DNA of 64,000 nt from Marivita hallyeonensis (GCF_900129875.1 NZ_FQXC01000004.1:124001-188000), one strand, 5' to 3'; positions 53,334-63,858 are shown, counted from the first letter of the stretch. Numbers and translations: made by a program. The notes: generated by a model from the sequence alone, not told the origin.

Positions 53334-55486
53334 TGCGACGCGCGCTTCTGGCTTGCCTGGCTGCTGCGGCACTTTGGGTGAGTCCGGCCCGCGCGCAGGA
53401 CGGCAGCGTGCTGCTGCTGGCCGATACCGTGCTGGTCGAGGCTGGCGGCGACACACTGATTGCGAGCGGCAATGTCGAGGCGCTTTACGAAGGCACCCGG
53501 CTGACCGCCTCGACCATCATCTATGATCGCACCAGCAACACTTTGGACATTCAGGGGCCGATCCGGATCACTCAGCCGAACGGTGACGTTCTGACGGCAA
53601 CCCGGGCGGAGCTGGATCAGGGGTTCGAGAACGGACTTCTGGAAAGTGCGCGCTTCGTGCTGGATGAACAGCTCCAGATCGCCTCAGCCCGCGCTGCGCG
53701 GGTCGGCGGGCGCTATACCGCGATGAGCCGGATCGCCGCGACGTCCTGCCAGGTCTGCGGCAGCGACCGACCGCCGCTTTGGGCCATTCGTGCGTCCCGC
53801 GTGGTGCACGACGCGGAGGAGCGGCAGATCTACTTCGACGACGCGCAGTTCCGCATCCTTGGCATGCCGGTCTTCTACCTGCCCCGGATGCGCCTGCCCG
53901 ACCCGACGCTTGAGCGCGCACGGGGGTTCCTGATCCCGGAACTGAAGACGTCGACGCTTCTCGGCTTCGGGATCAAGCTACCCTACTTCATCCCGCTCGG
54001 GGACCATGCCGATCTGACGCTGACGCCGTATTTGTCGCCAGTGACGACGACGCTTGAATTGCGCTACCGGCAGGCCTTCCGCAACGGCGATCTCACCGTG
54101 AATAGCGCGGTCAGCCGGGACAGCCTTGATCGCGACCAGCCGCGCGGCTTTTTGTTCGCCAACGGGGCCTTTGATTTGCAGCGCGGATATCGGCTGTCCT
54201 TCGATATCGAAGCGGTCACCGATGAGGCTTATCTCAACGACTACAACAGCACCTTCAAGAAAGACCGTCTGGACAGCGCGGTGACCCTGTCCAGGACCCG
54301 GCGCAACAGCTTTTTCTCGACCAGCGTGATCCATTACGAAAGCCTGACAGATGGCGAGAACAACGCCACGCAGCCGACCATTATTGGCGATGTGCGCTAC
54401 AACCGCCGGTTCTTTCCGCAGCGGCTTGGCGGCGAGGTCCGTCTTGGCGTCGCGGCGCACGGGCACTACCGCTACTCGGATCGGGACGTCGACGGGTCGG
54501 ATGCGGACACCGTGGTCGATGGCCGCGATGTGGCCCGGCTGAACATCGACCTAAGCTGGCGGGATCGCTGGACCCTGCCAGGCGGGCTGCGCGCCGGGGC
54601 GCTGACGCAGGTGTGGGTTGACCAGTTCGACGTACGGCAGGACGCTGGTGCAGAAGGCACCTACTCCGAGATCACCCCCGCTGCATCGGTGGAGCTGCGC
54701 TGGCCGTTGGCCCGCACCACCGAGACCGGTGCGCGCATACTGCTTGAGCCTGTGGCGCAGCTTGGCTGGATCGGTGGGGAACGCACCGGGGTGCCGAACG
54801 ACGAAAGCACGCGCGTCGAGTTCGACGAGGGCAATCTGTTGGCCCTGTCCCGCTTTCCCGCTGCCGACCGTCGCGAACGCGGCCTGATAGGCGCGGCTGG
54901 TCTGCGCTGGATGCGCGACGATCCCGATGGTTGGCGTGCGGCGCTCACCGTGGGGCGGGTGTGGCGCGAGGAAGAGGATGACAGCCTCTCTCGGTCGTCT
55001 GGCCTTGATGGCACGGAATCGGACTGGTTGGTGTCAGGTCAGTTTCAACACGAAACCGGCATCCAGCTTTTGGCGCGCGGTCTGTACGATGCCAGTGACC
55101 TGCGGTTCACGAAGGCCGAGATTCGCGCCAACGTTTCGCAGGAGCGCTATTCGCTTGGGGCATCCTACATTCTTCTGACCACCGATCCGGACGAAGACCG
55201 CGACGATGCGCAGTCACAATGGCGTCTGAACGGGCGGTACAATATCGACCGCCAATGGACCGCCACCGGCAACACCCGCTACGACATCGCCGAAGGGCAG
55301 TTCCTGACCGCCGGGATCGGCGCCGAGTATCGCAACGAATGTGTCATCGTGGACTTTTCGGTCTCGCGCAGCTTTGCCTCTTCCACTAACTTGGAACCAT
55401 CGACAGATTTTGGCCTCACCGTCGCGCTGACCGGGTTCAGCACTGGCGGCAGCGGCAAGGAGTATCGCCGTTCATGCAGCAACTGA
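53333..55486 (+). CDS. lptD: LPS assembly outer-membrane protein LptD
   Basis: The 717-residue outer-membrane protein has a signal peptide from the GTG start (RRALLACLAAAALWVSPARA). An LptA-like jellyroll follows (ADTVLVEAGGDTLIASGNVE, DRTSNTLDIQGPIRI), then a C-terminal barrel with alternating strands ending EYRNECVIVDFSVSRSF. It inserts LPS into the outer leaflet. The GTG overlaps the lptG stop by 1 base. Cysteines are few, so disulfide bonding like that in E. coli cannot be assumed. Confidence 0.93.
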   Translation: MRRALLACLAAAALWVSPARAQDGSVLLLADTVLVEAGGDTLIASGNVEALYEGTRLTASTIIYDRTSNTLDIQGPIRITQPNGDVLTATRAELDQGFENGLLESARFVLDEQLQIASARAARVGGRYTAMSRIAATSCQVCGSDRPPLWAIRASRVVHDAEERQIYFDDAQFRILGMPVFYLPRMRLPDPTLERARGFLIPELKTSTLLGFGIKLPYFIPLGDHADLTLTPYLSPVTTTLELRYRQAFRNGDLTVNSAVSRDSLDRDQPRGFLFANGAFDLQRGYRLSFDIEAVTDEAYLNDYNSTFKKDRLDSAVTLSRTRRNSFFSTSVIHYESLTDGENNATQPTIIGDVRYNRRFFPQRLGGEVRLGVAAHGHYRYSDRDVDGSDADTVVDGRDVARLNIDLSWRDRWTLPGGLRAGALTQVWVDQFDVRQDAGAEGTYSEITPAASVELRWPLARTTETGARILLEPVAQLGWIGGERTGVPNDESTRVEFDEGNLLALSRFPAADRRERGLIGAAGLRWMRDDPDGWRAALTVGRVWREEEDDSLSRSSGLDGTESDWLVSGQFQHETGIQLLARGLYDASDLRFTKAEIRANVSQERYSLGASYILLTTDPDEDRDDAQSQWRLNGRYNIDRQWTATGNTRYDIAEGQFLTAGIGAEYRNECVIVDFSVSRSFASSTNLEPSTDFGLTVALTGFSTGGSGKEYRRSCSN

Positions 55487-56703
55487 GCATTTCGATCCGC
55501 AAACTGAGCGCTCTTGTCCTTGGGGTCGCGCTGACGCTGGGAGTCGCGCCCGTTCAGGCGCAAAACCTCTTTGCGCCGGCGATCCGCATCAACGACTCTG
55601 TGGTGACTGCCTATGAGCTGGACCAGCGGGCGCGTATGCTGGCGGTGCTAAACGCACCCGGAAATCCGGAAACCCTCGCGCGGCAGCAGCTGATCGACGA
55701 CCGTCTGCGGCTGCAGGCGGCAGAGGACGCCGGCATCGTGCCGTCGACCGAGGAAGTGCTGGACGGGATGAGCGAATTTGCCGGACGCGCCAACCTGACC
55801 CGCGACGAATTCATCCAGGCGCTTGAGGCGAACGGAGTGGCCGCGCAGACCTTCCGGGATTTCGTGCGGGCGGGTCTGAGCTGGCGCCTCTTGGTGCAGG
55901 CGCGCTTCACCAGCCGGATAAACCTTTCCGAAGACGAGATCGACCGCGCCTTGGGAGCATCGGGCGGATCGTCCGTGCGGGTGCTCTTGTCCGAAATCAT
56001 CATGCCCGCCCCGCCGCCGCAGGCCGATGCAGTTCGGGAACGGGCTGAACGGATCAGCCAGATCACGTCCGAGGCTGCGTTTTCGGCGGAAGCGCGGCGC
56101 TTTTCGGCCACGGCAACCCGTGGCGCTGGGGGGCGTCTGCCGTGGCAGAACCTCGAAGACCTGCCGCCGGTGCTGAGGCCTCTGGTTCTCGCGCTCGCGC
56201 CGGGCGAGGTGACGGATCCGATCCCGATCCCGAACGCCATCGCCCTGTTCCAGTTGCGCGATATCGAGGAAACCGGCTTTACGTCTCCGACCTACGCCGC
56301 CATCGAATACGCCGCCTATTACATGCCGGGCGGGCGCAGTGAGACAACGCTGGCGCAGGCACGGGTGCTGGCGAGCCGCGTGGATCGCTGCGATGACCTT
56401 TACGGCGTGGCGCAGGGGCAACCCGAGGAGGTTCTGGAGCGGCAGGCCCTGCCGCCGTCCGAGATCCCGACGGATATCGCCTTCGAGCTGTCGAAGCTCG
56501 ACCCGGGCGAGGTGTCCACCGCGCTGACGCGGTCGAACGGGCAGACGCTGGTGTTCCTGATGCTCTGCGGTCGGACCGCCGAAATCAACGAGGATGTGGA
56601 CCGCGACCAGTTCGCGCTTGGCTTGCGCAACCAGCGTCTTGCGTCGCTGGCCGAAAGCTACCTTGCACAGTTGCGCGCCGACGCCCGTATCATCGAGCAA
56701 TGA
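55474..56703 (+). CDS. surA: SurA-like periplasmic chaperone/peptidyl-prolyl isomerase
   Basis: The 409-residue protein has a signal peptide (LSALVLGVALTLGVAPVQAQ), an N-terminal SurA_N region (INDSVVTAYELDQRARML), and one parvulin-like PPIase domain (LLSEIIMPAPPPQADAVRER, FSATATRGAGGRLPWQNLED, APGEVTDPIPIPNAIALFQL). It assists outer-membrane protein folding, including LptD. It overlaps lptD by 13 bases and pdxA by 4. E. coli SurA has two parvulin domains; the second is not clear here. Confidence 0.88.
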   Translation: MQQLSISIRKLSALVLGVALTLGVAPVQAQNLFAPAIRINDSVVTAYELDQRARMLAVLNAPGNPETLARQQLIDDRLRLQAAEDAGIVPSTEEVLDGMSEFAGRANLTRDEFIQALEANGVAAQTFRDFVRAGLSWRLLVQARFTSRINLSEDEIDRALGASGGSSVRVLLSEIIMPAPPPQADAVRERAERISQITSEAAFSAEARRFSATATRGAGGRLPWQNLEDLPPVLRPLVLALAPGEVTDPIPIPNAIALFQLRDIEETGFTSPTYAAIEYAAYYMPGGRSETTLAQARVLASRVDRCDDLYGVAQGQPEEVLERQALPPSEIPTDIAFELSKLDPGEVSTALTRSNGQTLVFLMLCGRTAEINEDVDRDQFALGLRNQRLASLAESYLAQLRADARIIEQ

Positions 56704-57668
56704 CCGCAGCTCCGATTGCCCTGACCATCGGGGAACCCGCGGGCATCGGCCCCGAGCTTGCGGCGGCGGCGTGGCAGAGGTTGCGCGGCGAGGTCCCGTT
56801 TTTCCTGATCGGAGACCCGACCCATCTGCCGGATGGCACCGACTGGGTCGAGATCGCCGCGCCCGACGAAGTCAGACCGGACGGCACAGCCCTGCCCATC
56901 CTCCCCCATCCGTTCGAGAGCCCACGCATCCCCGGCAAAGCGCGTCCCGCGCATGCAAAGGACGTGATCGCGGTAATCGAAAGAGCGGTGGCGCTCGCAG
57001 CCTCGGGCAAGGCAGGCGGGGTTTGCACTTTGCCGATCCATAAGCAGGCTTTGCAGGACGGTGCCGGTTTCGGCTTTCCCGGGCATACAGAGTTTCTTGC
57101 GCATCTCTGCGACACGCGTGACGTGGTGATGATGCTGGCCAGCCCTGCCCTGCGGGTCGTGCCGGTGACGATCCATATCCCTTTGTCGGAGGTGAAGCTG
57201 GCATTGACAGCGCAGCTTCTGGAGACGCGCATCCGCATCACACACACGGCGCTGCGCGATCAGTTCGGTATCGCAGAGCCACGGCTTGCGGTGGCCGGGC
57301 TGAACCCGCATGCGGGCGAAGGCGGCAAGATGGGGACCGAGGAACAGACGCTTATCGCGCCCATCGTGGAGACTCTTCGCAACGAAGGCTTTCATATCGA
57401 AGGCCCGATGAGCGCGGACACGATGTTTCATGCGGCGGCGCGCGAGACCTACGATGCGGCGATCTGTATGTACCACGATCAGGCGCTGATCCCGATCAAG
57501 ACACTGGATTTCGACCGGGGTGTGAACGTCACGCTGGGCCTGCCCATCGTGCGGACCTCGCCCGATCACGGCACGGCTTTCGACATCGCGGGAACGGGTC
57601 AGGCCAACCCGTCCTCGACCATCGAGGCGCTGCGCATGGCGTGGCAACTGGCGAGCGGTTCGGCCTGA
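56700..57668 (+). CDS. pdxA: 4-hydroxythreonine-4-phosphate dehydrogenase
   Basis: The 322-residue PdxA enzyme of pyridoxal phosphate synthesis has ALTIGEPAGIGPELAAAAWQ, FPGHTEFLAHL, ICMYHDQALIPIKTLDF and RTSPDHGTAFDIAGTGQA, with His residues binding the metal. It oxidises 4-phospho-hydroxy-L-threonine. It overlaps surA by 4 bases (ATGA); the surA-pdxA-rsmA order is conserved widely in proteobacteria. Confidence 0.96.
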   Translation: MTAAPIALTIGEPAGIGPELAAAAWQRLRGEVPFFLIGDPTHLPDGTDWVEIAAPDEVRPDGTALPILPHPFESPRIPGKARPAHAKDVIAVIERAVALAASGKAGGVCTLPIHKQALQDGAGFGFPGHTEFLAHLCDTRDVVMMLASPALRVVPVTIHIPLSEVKLALTAQLLETRIRITHTALRDQFGIAEPRLAVAGLNPHAGEGGKMGTEEQTLIAPIVETLRNEGFHIEGPMSADTMFHAAARETYDAAICMYHDQALIPIKTLDFDRGVNVTLGLPIVRTSPDHGTAFDIAGTGQANPSSTIEALRMAWQLASGSA

Positions 57669-57700
57669 CGTTGCGCGGATTGGAAGGTCGGTTGATGCAT

Positions 57701-57719
57701 ATTTTTGAAAAGAAGAAGC
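57701..57719 (+). repeat. Dispersed repeat tail, copy 3
   Basis: TATTTTTGAAAAGAAGAAG, 16 of 19 bases identical to the tail of copy 1, 17 bases before the rsmA start and pointing into it. Unlike copies 1 and 2, no hairpin array precedes it; a short GGGGGCGCGCGC follows. Confidence 0.5.
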
Positions 57720-57736
57720 AGGGGGCGCGCGCTTAG

Positions 57737-58579
57737 ATGGCCGCCATCGACTCCCTGCCGCCGTTGCGTGACGTGATCGCCACCCACGGATTGAGCGCCA
57801 AGAAGGCGTTGGGCCAGAACTTCCTGCTCGATCTGAACCTCACGGCCAAGATCGCGCGTCAGGCGGGTGACCTGACCGGCATGGATGTGCTGGAAGTCGG
57901 CCCCGGCCCCGGTGGTCTGACGCGCGGGCTGTTGGCAGAAGGGGCGCGCAAGGTGATGGCGGTCGAGAAGGACGCCCGCTGCCTTCCCGCACTGGCCGAG
58001 ATCGCGGCGGCCTATCCGGGACGACTGGACGTGATCGAAGGTGACGCGCTGGCGCTGAATGTGTTGGACCGACTCACGCCGCCGATCGCGATCTGCGCAA
58101 ACCTGCCTTACAATGTCGGAACGGAGCTTCTGGTGCGCTGGCTCACGCCCGAGGTTTGGCCACCGGTCTGGGACAGTCTGACGTTGATGTTCCAGAAAGA
58201 GGTGGCGCAACGGATCGTGGCCCAGCCCGGTTCGAAGGCGTACGGACGGCTGGCCGTGCTTGCGCAATGGCGGTGCGAGGCACAGATCGTCATGCATCTC
58301 CCGCCAGAGGCCTTTACACCACCGCCGAAAGTCGGCTCTGCCGTGGTGCATATCAAAGCTTTGCCGAAGCCGAAATTCGACGCCGACGCAAAGGTTCTGG
58401 AACGGGTGGTGGCGGCGGCGTTCAATCAGAGGCGCAAGATGCTGCGCGCGTCCTTGAAAGGGCTGACACCGGATATCGAAGCGCGTCTGGCTGAGGTCGG
58501 CATCGCGCCTACGGAGCGGGCGGAACGCGTATCGGTCGAAGGGTTCTGCGCCCTCGCGCGATCCGTCGCCAAAGCTTAA
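57737..58579 (+). CDS. rsmA: 16S rRNA dimethyladenosine methyltransferase RsmA
   Basis: The 280-residue KsgA/RsmA enzyme dimethylates A1518 and A1519 of 16S rRNA. It has [20 protein letters not shown], the SAM motif [15 protein letters not shown] near residue 57 and [15 protein letters not shown] with the NLPY active site. The C-terminal helical domain includes [14 protein letters not shown]. It is last in the lpt-surA-pdxA group and converges on DUF4167 with 15 bases between stops. Confidence 0.96.
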   Translation: MAAIDSLPPLRDVIATHGLSAKKALGQNFLLDLNLTAKIARQAGDLTGMDVLEVGPGPGGLTRGLLAEGARKVMAVEKDARCLPALAEIAAAYPGRLDVIEGDALALNVLDRLTPPIAICANLPYNVGTELLVRWLTPEVWPPVWDSLTLMFQKEVAQRIVAQPGSKAYGRLAVLAQWRCEAQIVMHLPPEAFTPPPKVGSAVVHIKALPKPKFDADAKVLERVVAAAFNQRRKMLRASLKGLTPDIEARLAEVGIAPTERAERVSVEGFCALARSVAKA

Positions 58580-58594
58580 GGAAAGCTTGGGATA

Positions 58595-59140
58595 TTATTC
58601 CGCCGCGTCAGGCGCGGGTGTGTCCTGTGCCACCTCTGCCTGCGGCTCGGGCTTTTTGCGCGGTTTGCGCGGAGCACGGGGCTTCTTGGGCTTTTCGTCG
58701 GCCTTGGCCTCGGGTGTTTCGACCAGACCGCTGTCTTCATCCTTGGTGATGTCCACCACATCCGGCTGCGGTGCGCTTGACGGGTCGTCAGATTGTGGGT
58801 CGTTATCCTGCCGCGCGGCGCGGTCCGCGTCACGCTGCGCCTGGCGTTCGCGGTTTTCACGCTCCTGCTGTTCGCGGCGCGCGTCCTGTTCGCGCTGTGC
58901 CTCGGACAGAAGGCGCATGTAGTGTTCTGCGTGTTGCTGGAAGTTTTCGGCATTCACGCGGTCATTGGAAAGCTGCGCATCTCGGGCAAGCTGGTTGTAT
59001 TTGTCGATGATCTGCTGCGGTGTGCCGCGCACTTTGCCTTCTGGGCCAGAGCTGTCGAACACACGATTGACCACATTGCCCATGTTTCCAGAGCGGTTGC
59101 GGTTGCTTTTGTTCCGCGAACGTTTGTTTGAAGAGCGCAT
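58595..59140 (-). CDS. DUF4167 domain protein
   Basis: The 181-residue protein has a basic N-terminus (RSSNKRSRNKSNRNRSGNMG) and the DUF4167 core GPEGKVRGTPQQIIDKYNQL and DRVNAENFQQHAEHYMRLLS. A long charged coiled part follows (EQDARREQQERENRERQAQR) and an acidic then lysine/proline-rich tail. The family is restricted to alphaproteobacteria, with unknown function and a likely RNA-binding N-terminus. The 200 bases upstream to prmC hold a CCCTT/AAGGG hairpin near 59296-59312 and no gene. Confidence 0.9.
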   Translation of the reverse strand: MRSSNKRSRNKSNRNRSGNMGNVVNRVFDSSGPEGKVRGTPQQIIDKYNQLARDAQLSNDRVNAENFQQHAEHYMRLLSEAQREQDARREQQERENRERQAQRDADRAARQDNDPQSDDPSSAPQPDVVDITKDEDSGLVETPEAKADEKPKKPRAPRKPRKKPEPQAEVAQDTPAPDAAE

Positions 59141-59340
59141 TTTTAAATTTTCAGCCTTCTTTCAGCTGTTTTTGCGATTGCGGTGTGCGCTTCTTGCGCG
59201 AATATTCTGCAATTGCATCCATGTTTGGGCTTACCATCGCGCGAGAGGGTTAAGCGTCCTCGACCGCTGCGATATACCTGAGTAAGCATGTCCACCCCCT
59301 TCTTACAAGGGCAATTTGCGAAAAAACCGTTACAGGTCCG

Positions 59341-60174
59341 CTAATTCGTCGCGTTTTGTGGCGGGAACACGCCGGAAACCACCCGATCACGCCCGTCGAG
59401 GTCCGGATGAACGGTGACATCGGTAAAGCCGTGTGCTGCGAAAAGATCCGAGACGGCAACGGCCTGGGTCGGGCCGATCTCGACCAAAAGCCTGCCGCTT
59501 GGTTTGAGAAAGCGGCCGGCACCCGACGTGATCGCGCGGTAGGCGGTCAGCCCGTCGGCTTCATCGGTGAGCGCGAGGCGCGGCTCGAAGGAGAGTTCGG
59601 GCGCGAGGTCGGGCATCTCCACCTCTGCGATATAGGGCGGGTTCGACACGATCAGGTCAAACTGACCCTCGACCTTGTCGAACCAGTCCGACACCAGCAA
59701 CGTTACTCGATCTTCGACGCCGACCCGCTGCGCATTCTGCCGCGCGATGTCGAGGGCTGGCTCTGACACGTCCACCCCAACCCCGGTCGCCTCTGGCACT
59801 TCGTAAAGCAAGGACAGCAGGATGCACCCCGACCCTGTGCCTAGATCAAGCACCCTGGCGAAAGACGTATCCGACGCGACGCTGACCAGCGTCTCGGTCT
59901 CGGGGCGCGGGTCGAGAACGGCGTCGGTGACGATGAAATCGTGCATCCAGAACGCGCGTTTTCCGACGATGTGGCTGATGGGCTCGCGCCGCGCGCGGCG
60001 TTGAATGTAGCGGTTCAACTCGGCCAATTGTGCGTCGCTGAGCGGGGTCCACGGTGGGGCGTCCCCTTGCACCTTGTCCATCAGCGCGCTGGCATCGCGT
60101 GCGGGGCTGGGTGAGCCTGCGATCTCAAGCTGACGGCGCGCGTCTTGCAGAGCTTCTTTCGGGTCGTGGCTCAC
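59341..60174 (-). CDS. prmC: Release factor glutamine methyltransferase PrmC
   Basis: The 277-residue enzyme methylates the GGQ glutamine of release factors. The SAM motif [20 protein letters not shown] is near residue 110 and the catalytic NPPY at 178-181 ([14 protein letters not shown]). An N-terminal helical substrate domain precedes it. It overlaps prfA by 4 bases (ATGA), so enzyme and substrate are translated from one transcript. Confidence 0.96.
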   Translation of the reverse strand: MSHDPKEALQDARRQLEIAGSPSPARDASALMDKVQGDAPPWTPLSDAQLAELNRYIQRRARREPISHIVGKRAFWMHDFIVTDAVLDPRPETETLVSVASDTSFARVLDLGTGSGCILLSLLYEVPEATGVGVDVSEPALDIARQNAQRVGVEDRVTLLVSDWFDKVEGQFDLIVSNPPYIAEVEMPDLAPELSFEPRLALTDEADGLTAYRAITSGAGRFLKPSGRLLVEIGPTQAVAVSDLFAAHGFTDVTVHPDLDGRDRVVSGVFPPQNATN

Positions 60175-61217
60175 TTCATCTCGGCCAGCATGGTGGCCTG
60201 TGCATCCGCCGTCAGCGCGTCGATGATCTCGTCCAGATCGCCGCCCATCACCGCGTCGAGTTTGTAGAGCGTGAGGCCGATACGATGATCGGTCAGACGG
60301 CCCTGCGGGAAGTTGTAGGTTCGGATGCGCTCGGACCGGTCGCCGGAGCCGACCTGGCTCTTGCGGTCGGCGGAACGTTCGCTGTCGATCTTCTGGCGTT
60401 CCAGATCGAACAGCCGTGTACGCAGCACTTGCATGGCGATCTCGCGGTTGCGGTGCTGGGACTTCTCGGAACTCGTGACGACGATCCCGGTGGGCAGATG
60501 CGTGATGCGCACGGCGGAATCGGTTGTGTTGACGTGCTGGCCTCCGGCCCCGGAGGATCGCATCGTGTCGATGCGAATGTCGTTTGGGTTGATCTGAATG
60601 TCCACGTCTTCGGCCTCGGGTAAAACAGCCACGGTGGCGGCAGAGGTGTGGATGCGCCCACCCGACTCCGTCTCAGGCACGCGCTGCACGCGGTGGACGC
60701 CGGATTCGTATTTGAGCCGCGCAAACACGTTGTCGCCAGTGATATGCGCGACGACTTCCTTGATGCCGCCGATCTCGGTCGTCTGTTCCTCGACAATCTC
60801 GAAGCGCCATCCGCGCGCTTCCGAGTAGCGTTGGTACATCCGCAAAAGATCTCCTGCGAAGAGCGCTGCTTCCTCGCCACCCGTCCCGGGGCGGATTTCC
60901 AGCATTGCAGGCCGCGCATCCGCCTTGTCACGCGGCAGGAGCGCCAGTTGCAGCGCGTGTTCGACCTCCGGCAACCGGGCCTTCAGGCTGGGAAGTTCCT
61001 CCTGCGCCAGTTCCCGCATCTCAGGGTCGTCAAGCATCGCTTCCGCGTCGGCGATATCGGCGGTGACCTGTTTCCATTCGGCGATCTGATCGACCACGGG
61101 TTTCAGGTCGGAATATTCCTTACCAATCGCGGCAATGTCGCCCGACCCTTCGGCCATCTGGGCTTCAAGGTATTCGAAACGTGACGTGATCTGGTGCAGG
61201 CGGTCTTCGGGGATCAT
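60171..61217 (-). CDS. prfA: Peptide chain release factor 1
   Basis: The 348-residue RF1 reads UAA and UAG. The peptide anticodon region and the GGQ motif at 225-227 ([20 protein letters not shown]) are intact. [20 protein letters not shown] lies in the conserved domain 2 core. It heads the prfA-prmC pair. A 37-base gap separates its start from the DUF1499 gene stop. Confidence 0.96.
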   Translation of the reverse strand: MIPEDRLHQITSRFEYLEAQMAEGSGDIAAIGKEYSDLKPVVDQIAEWKQVTADIADAEAMLDDPEMRELAQEELPSLKARLPEVEHALQLALLPRDKADARPAMLEIRPGTGGEEAALFAGDLLRMYQRYSEARGWRFEIVEEQTTEIGGIKEVVAHITGDNVFARLKYESGVHRVQRVPETESGGRIHTSAATVAVLPEAEDVDIQINPNDIRIDTMRSSGAGGQHVNTTDSAVRITHLPTGIVVTSSEKSQHRNREIAMQVLRTRLFDLERQKIDSERSADRKSQVGSGDRSERIRTYNFPQGRLTDHRIGLTLYKLDAVMGGDLDEIIDALTADAQATMLAEMK

Positions 61218-61254
61218 GCGGTTCTGTCGGGCATCCGACGCGGTCGGTCAAGCG

Positions 61255-61668
61255 TTATCCGCGTTGGCCATCAAGCATTTGCAACCACCCCTCGACGCGC
61301 TGTTTGTTCACGCCCATGTCGGATTGTCCGAACCGCAGCCGGGCATGTAGCTCCAACACGTCCTCGTTGCGCATGACGGTGGTGTAGTCGGGAAATCCCA
61401 TCCACTGGGACCGGGTGATGTAGGTAACCTTGCCGTCCTCGACGCTGCCCGCCAGCACTTCGGTGCGAGGCGTGGCGAGGATGATGCGGTCGAGCGCTTC
61501 GAACGTGCCGTCTTCGGCCGGAATGCGGCGGCGGACGCCACCGGCGAGGTCCTGATCCGCGGTGACCTGTGGATCCACATGCCAGACCTCTGGATCGGAC
61601 GGTGCGAACCGGATCCAGGCCAGACCTGCCACAACGATGAGGACGATTGTCCAGAAGAACATTTTCAC
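61255..61668 (-). CDS. DUF1499 family protein
   Basis: The 137-residue protein has one N-terminal membrane helix (FFWTIVLIVVAGLAWIRF) and a DUF1499 domain (LDRIILATPRTEVLAGSVED, TYITRSQWMGFPDYTTVM, RFGQSDMGVNKQRVEGWLQM). It is probably anchored in the inner membrane with the domain in the periplasm. Function unknown. It lies between prfA and the agmatinase on the same strand, with short gaps that may still hold promoters. Confidence 0.85.
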   Translation of the reverse strand: MKMFFWTIVLIVVAGLAWIRFAPSDPEVWHVDPQVTADQDLAGGVRRRIPAEDGTFEALDRIILATPRTEVLAGSVEDGKVTYITRSQWMGFPDYTTVMRNEDVLELHARLRFGQSDMGVNKQRVEGWLQMLDGQRG

Positions 61669-61731
61669 GACGCCTTTTCCCTGCCTCGGTTGGGCCTACC
61701 CCGGCCCAGATGGTCACATGTACCGAACGTT

Positions 61732-62694
61732 TCAACCGCGGCGGGTCCATCCCCAGAGAGAGAGAATCTCTGTCGCCACATGTGCACCCGCAATCGCCGT
61801 TGCGCCCGATGTATCGAAAGGCGGGCTGACTTCAACCACATCGCCTCCCATCAGCTCGATCCCGGCGATATTCCGCAGGATCGCCGCGATATCGGCGCTG
61901 GAAGGGCCACCCCAGACAGGAGTCCCGGTGCCGGGCGCGAAGGCCGGGTCGAGACAATCGATGTCGAATGTGAGGTATGTCGGGTAATCTTTTAGAATTT
62001 CGCAGATTTCCTCGGCCACCGCTTCGGGGCCCATGCGCTGCATCTCACGCGCGTCGATGATGTTGAAGCCCAGCGTGTCGGGGTTGTCGGTGCGGATGCC
62101 GACCTGAACGGAGCGGCTTGGATCGACCAAACCCAGCTTCACCGCCTTGTAAAGAAACGTGCCGTGATCGATGCGGTCCATGTCATCATCGACCCAGGTG
62201 TCGCTATGCGCATCGAATTGGAGAAGTGAGAGCGGCCCGTATTTCTCGGCATAGGCTTCGAGGATCGGCAAGGTGATATAGTGATCCCCACCAAGGGTGA
62301 CCGTGGCCGTGTCCTGCGCAAGGATACCCGCGATGTGCGACTTCAGCGCCTCGGGGAAGTCCGAGACCTTCGCATAGTCGAAGGCCAGATCGCCGTAATC
62401 CGCAATCGCGAATTCCTCCAACACGTTGTAGCCCCATCCGAACGGCGCATCTGGCGATTGCAGGGCCGAGGCCTCCCGGATTCCGCGCGGACCGAAGCGT
62501 GTCCCGGGGCGGTTCGTCACCGCCTGATCGAACGGCACGCCGGTGACGGCCACGTCCACCCCTGTCAGGTCCTTCGTGTACCGCCGCCTCAGGAACGACG
62601 GCGCGCCGCCGAACGTGTTCTCGAAACTCGCGCCCTTCAGGTCATCGCGGGTGAAGGCGTGGTCGATTTGGGTTTTGGCGTCTTCGAGGGACAT
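61732..62694 (-). CDS. speB: Agmatinase / ureohydrolase
   Basis: The 320-residue arginase-fold enzyme has the binuclear manganese ligands GGDH (135-138), DAHSD (161-165) and FDIDCLDP (243-250). The rest, including GVPFDQAVTNRPGTRFGPRG, fits the agmatinase/guanidino-acid hydrolase group. It converts agmatine to putrescine and urea, or a related guanidino substrate; the exact one is not settled by sequence. The M20 gene ends 3 bases before this gene's start codon, so the two are co-transcribed. Confidence 0.9.
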   Translation of the reverse strand: MSLEDAKTQIDHAFTRDDLKGASFENTFGGAPSFLRRRYTKDLTGVDVAVTGVPFDQAVTNRPGTRFGPRGIREASALQSPDAPFGWGYNVLEEFAIADYGDLAFDYAKVSDFPEALKSHIAGILAQDTATVTLGGDHYITLPILEAYAEKYGPLSLLQFDAHSDTWVDDDMDRIDHGTFLYKAVKLGLVDPSRSVQVGIRTDNPDTLGFNIIDAREMQRMGPEAVAEEICEILKDYPTYLTFDIDCLDPAFAPGTGTPVWGGPSSADIAAILRNIAGIELMGGDVVEVSPPFDTSGATAIAGAHVATEILSLWGWTRRG

Positions 62695-62697
62695 GGC

Positions 62698-63858
62698 TTA
62701 CACCCCGTGTCGCGTTTCGATCAGGCGCGCGAAAAAGCTTGCGCCGATGGCCGAGACGTCATCGTTGAAGTCGAACGCCGGGTGGTGGCAGGACGGGCCG
62801 ATCCCCTGCCCCAGCATCAGGTAGCTGCCTGGGCGGGCCTGCAGCATGTAAGCAAAATCCTCGGCCCCCATCTCGGGGTCACGTTGCGCGTTGACCTTGC
62901 CCGCGCCCGCCACATCGGCGGCGACTTGGGTGGCGAACTCTGTCTGGGCGTCATGATTCACTGTCGCGGGGTAATTGCGCTGGTACTCAAGATCCGCCGT
63001 CACACCGAAGCTCGCCGCCTGTCCGGCGACAATGTCGTGAAACCGCTTTTCGACCAGATCACGCAAATCGGGGTCGAAGGTGCGCACTGTGCCGCCCAGT
63101 TTCACCGATTCCGGGATCACATTCGTCGCATGACCCGCGTTGAAGATGGTCAGCGACACCACAAGCGCGTCACGCGGCGGCGCGTTGCGCGAGGCGATGG
63201 TCTGCAGCGCCTGCCCGATGGAGAGCGCACAGGGAACCGGGTCGATACATTCATGCGGAAACGCGCCGTGCCCGCCCTTGCCGGTAAGGGTAATGTGGAA
63301 ATCATCGACCGCCGCCATGATCGGCCCGGGCGCGGTCGAAAACACACCTTCCTCGGTGAACGGATCGCAGTGAAGCGCGTAGACCTCTTCGATGCCGAAC
63401 CGGTCCATAATGCCTTCCTCGACCATGATGCGTCCGCCGCCGATGGTTTCCTCGGCCGGTTGGAAGATGAGCGCGGCGGTACCTTTGAACTTGCGCGTCT
63501 CTGCAAGGTAGCGCGCCGCGCCAAGCAGCATCGTCGTGTGCCCGTCATGGCCGCAGGCGTGCATCTTGCCGGGGATGGTGCTGGCATAGTCCGCGCCGGT
63601 TTCTTCCTCGATGGGCAGCGCATCCATATCGGCGCGGAGCCCTGTCACGGCGCCGTCGCCCTGTCCGCGGATCAGCGCAACCACGCCGGTCTGCGCGATG
63701 CCTTCGTGGATCTCGTCCACGCCGAACTCCCTCAGACGCTCGACCACGAAACCCGCCGTCTCGTGACAATCGAGGCTCAACTCAGGGTGCATATGCAGAT
63801 GCCGTCGCCAGGTTTTCATGTCCTCGGCGAATTCACCGATCCGGTTCACGATGGCCAT
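62698..63858 (-). CDS. M20 family amidohydrolase (hippurate hydrolase-like)
   Basis: The 386-residue metallo-hydrolase has HMHPELSLDCHETAGFVVER at the N-terminus, the metal site MHACGHDGHTTMLLGAARYL, and FQPAEETIGGGRIMVEEG with the catalytic Glu. It is in the M20D branch (hippurate, N-acyl amino acid and IAA-conjugate hydrolases). The ATG at 63858 is used; the frame runs to 63981 over the divergent mazG start. Pairing with an agmatinase suggests N-acyl or guanidino-compound catabolism. Confidence 0.92.
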   Translation of the reverse strand: MAIVNRIGEFAEDMKTWRRHLHMHPELSLDCHETAGFVVERLREFGVDEIHEGIAQTGVVALIRGQGDGAVTGLRADMDALPIEEETGADYASTIPGKMHACGHDGHTTMLLGAARYLAETRKFKGTAALIFQPAEETIGGGRIMVEEGIMDRFGIEEVYALHCDPFTEEGVFSTAPGPIMAAVDDFHITLTGKGGHGAFPHECIDPVPCALSIGQALQTIASRNAPPRDALVVSLTIFNAGHATNVIPESVKLGGTVRTFDPDLRDLVEKRFHDIVAGQAASFGVTADLEYQRNYPATVNHDAQTEFATQVAADVAGAGKVNAQRDPEMGAEDFAYMLQARPGSYLMLGQGIGPSCHHPAFDFNDDVSAIGASFFARLIETRHGV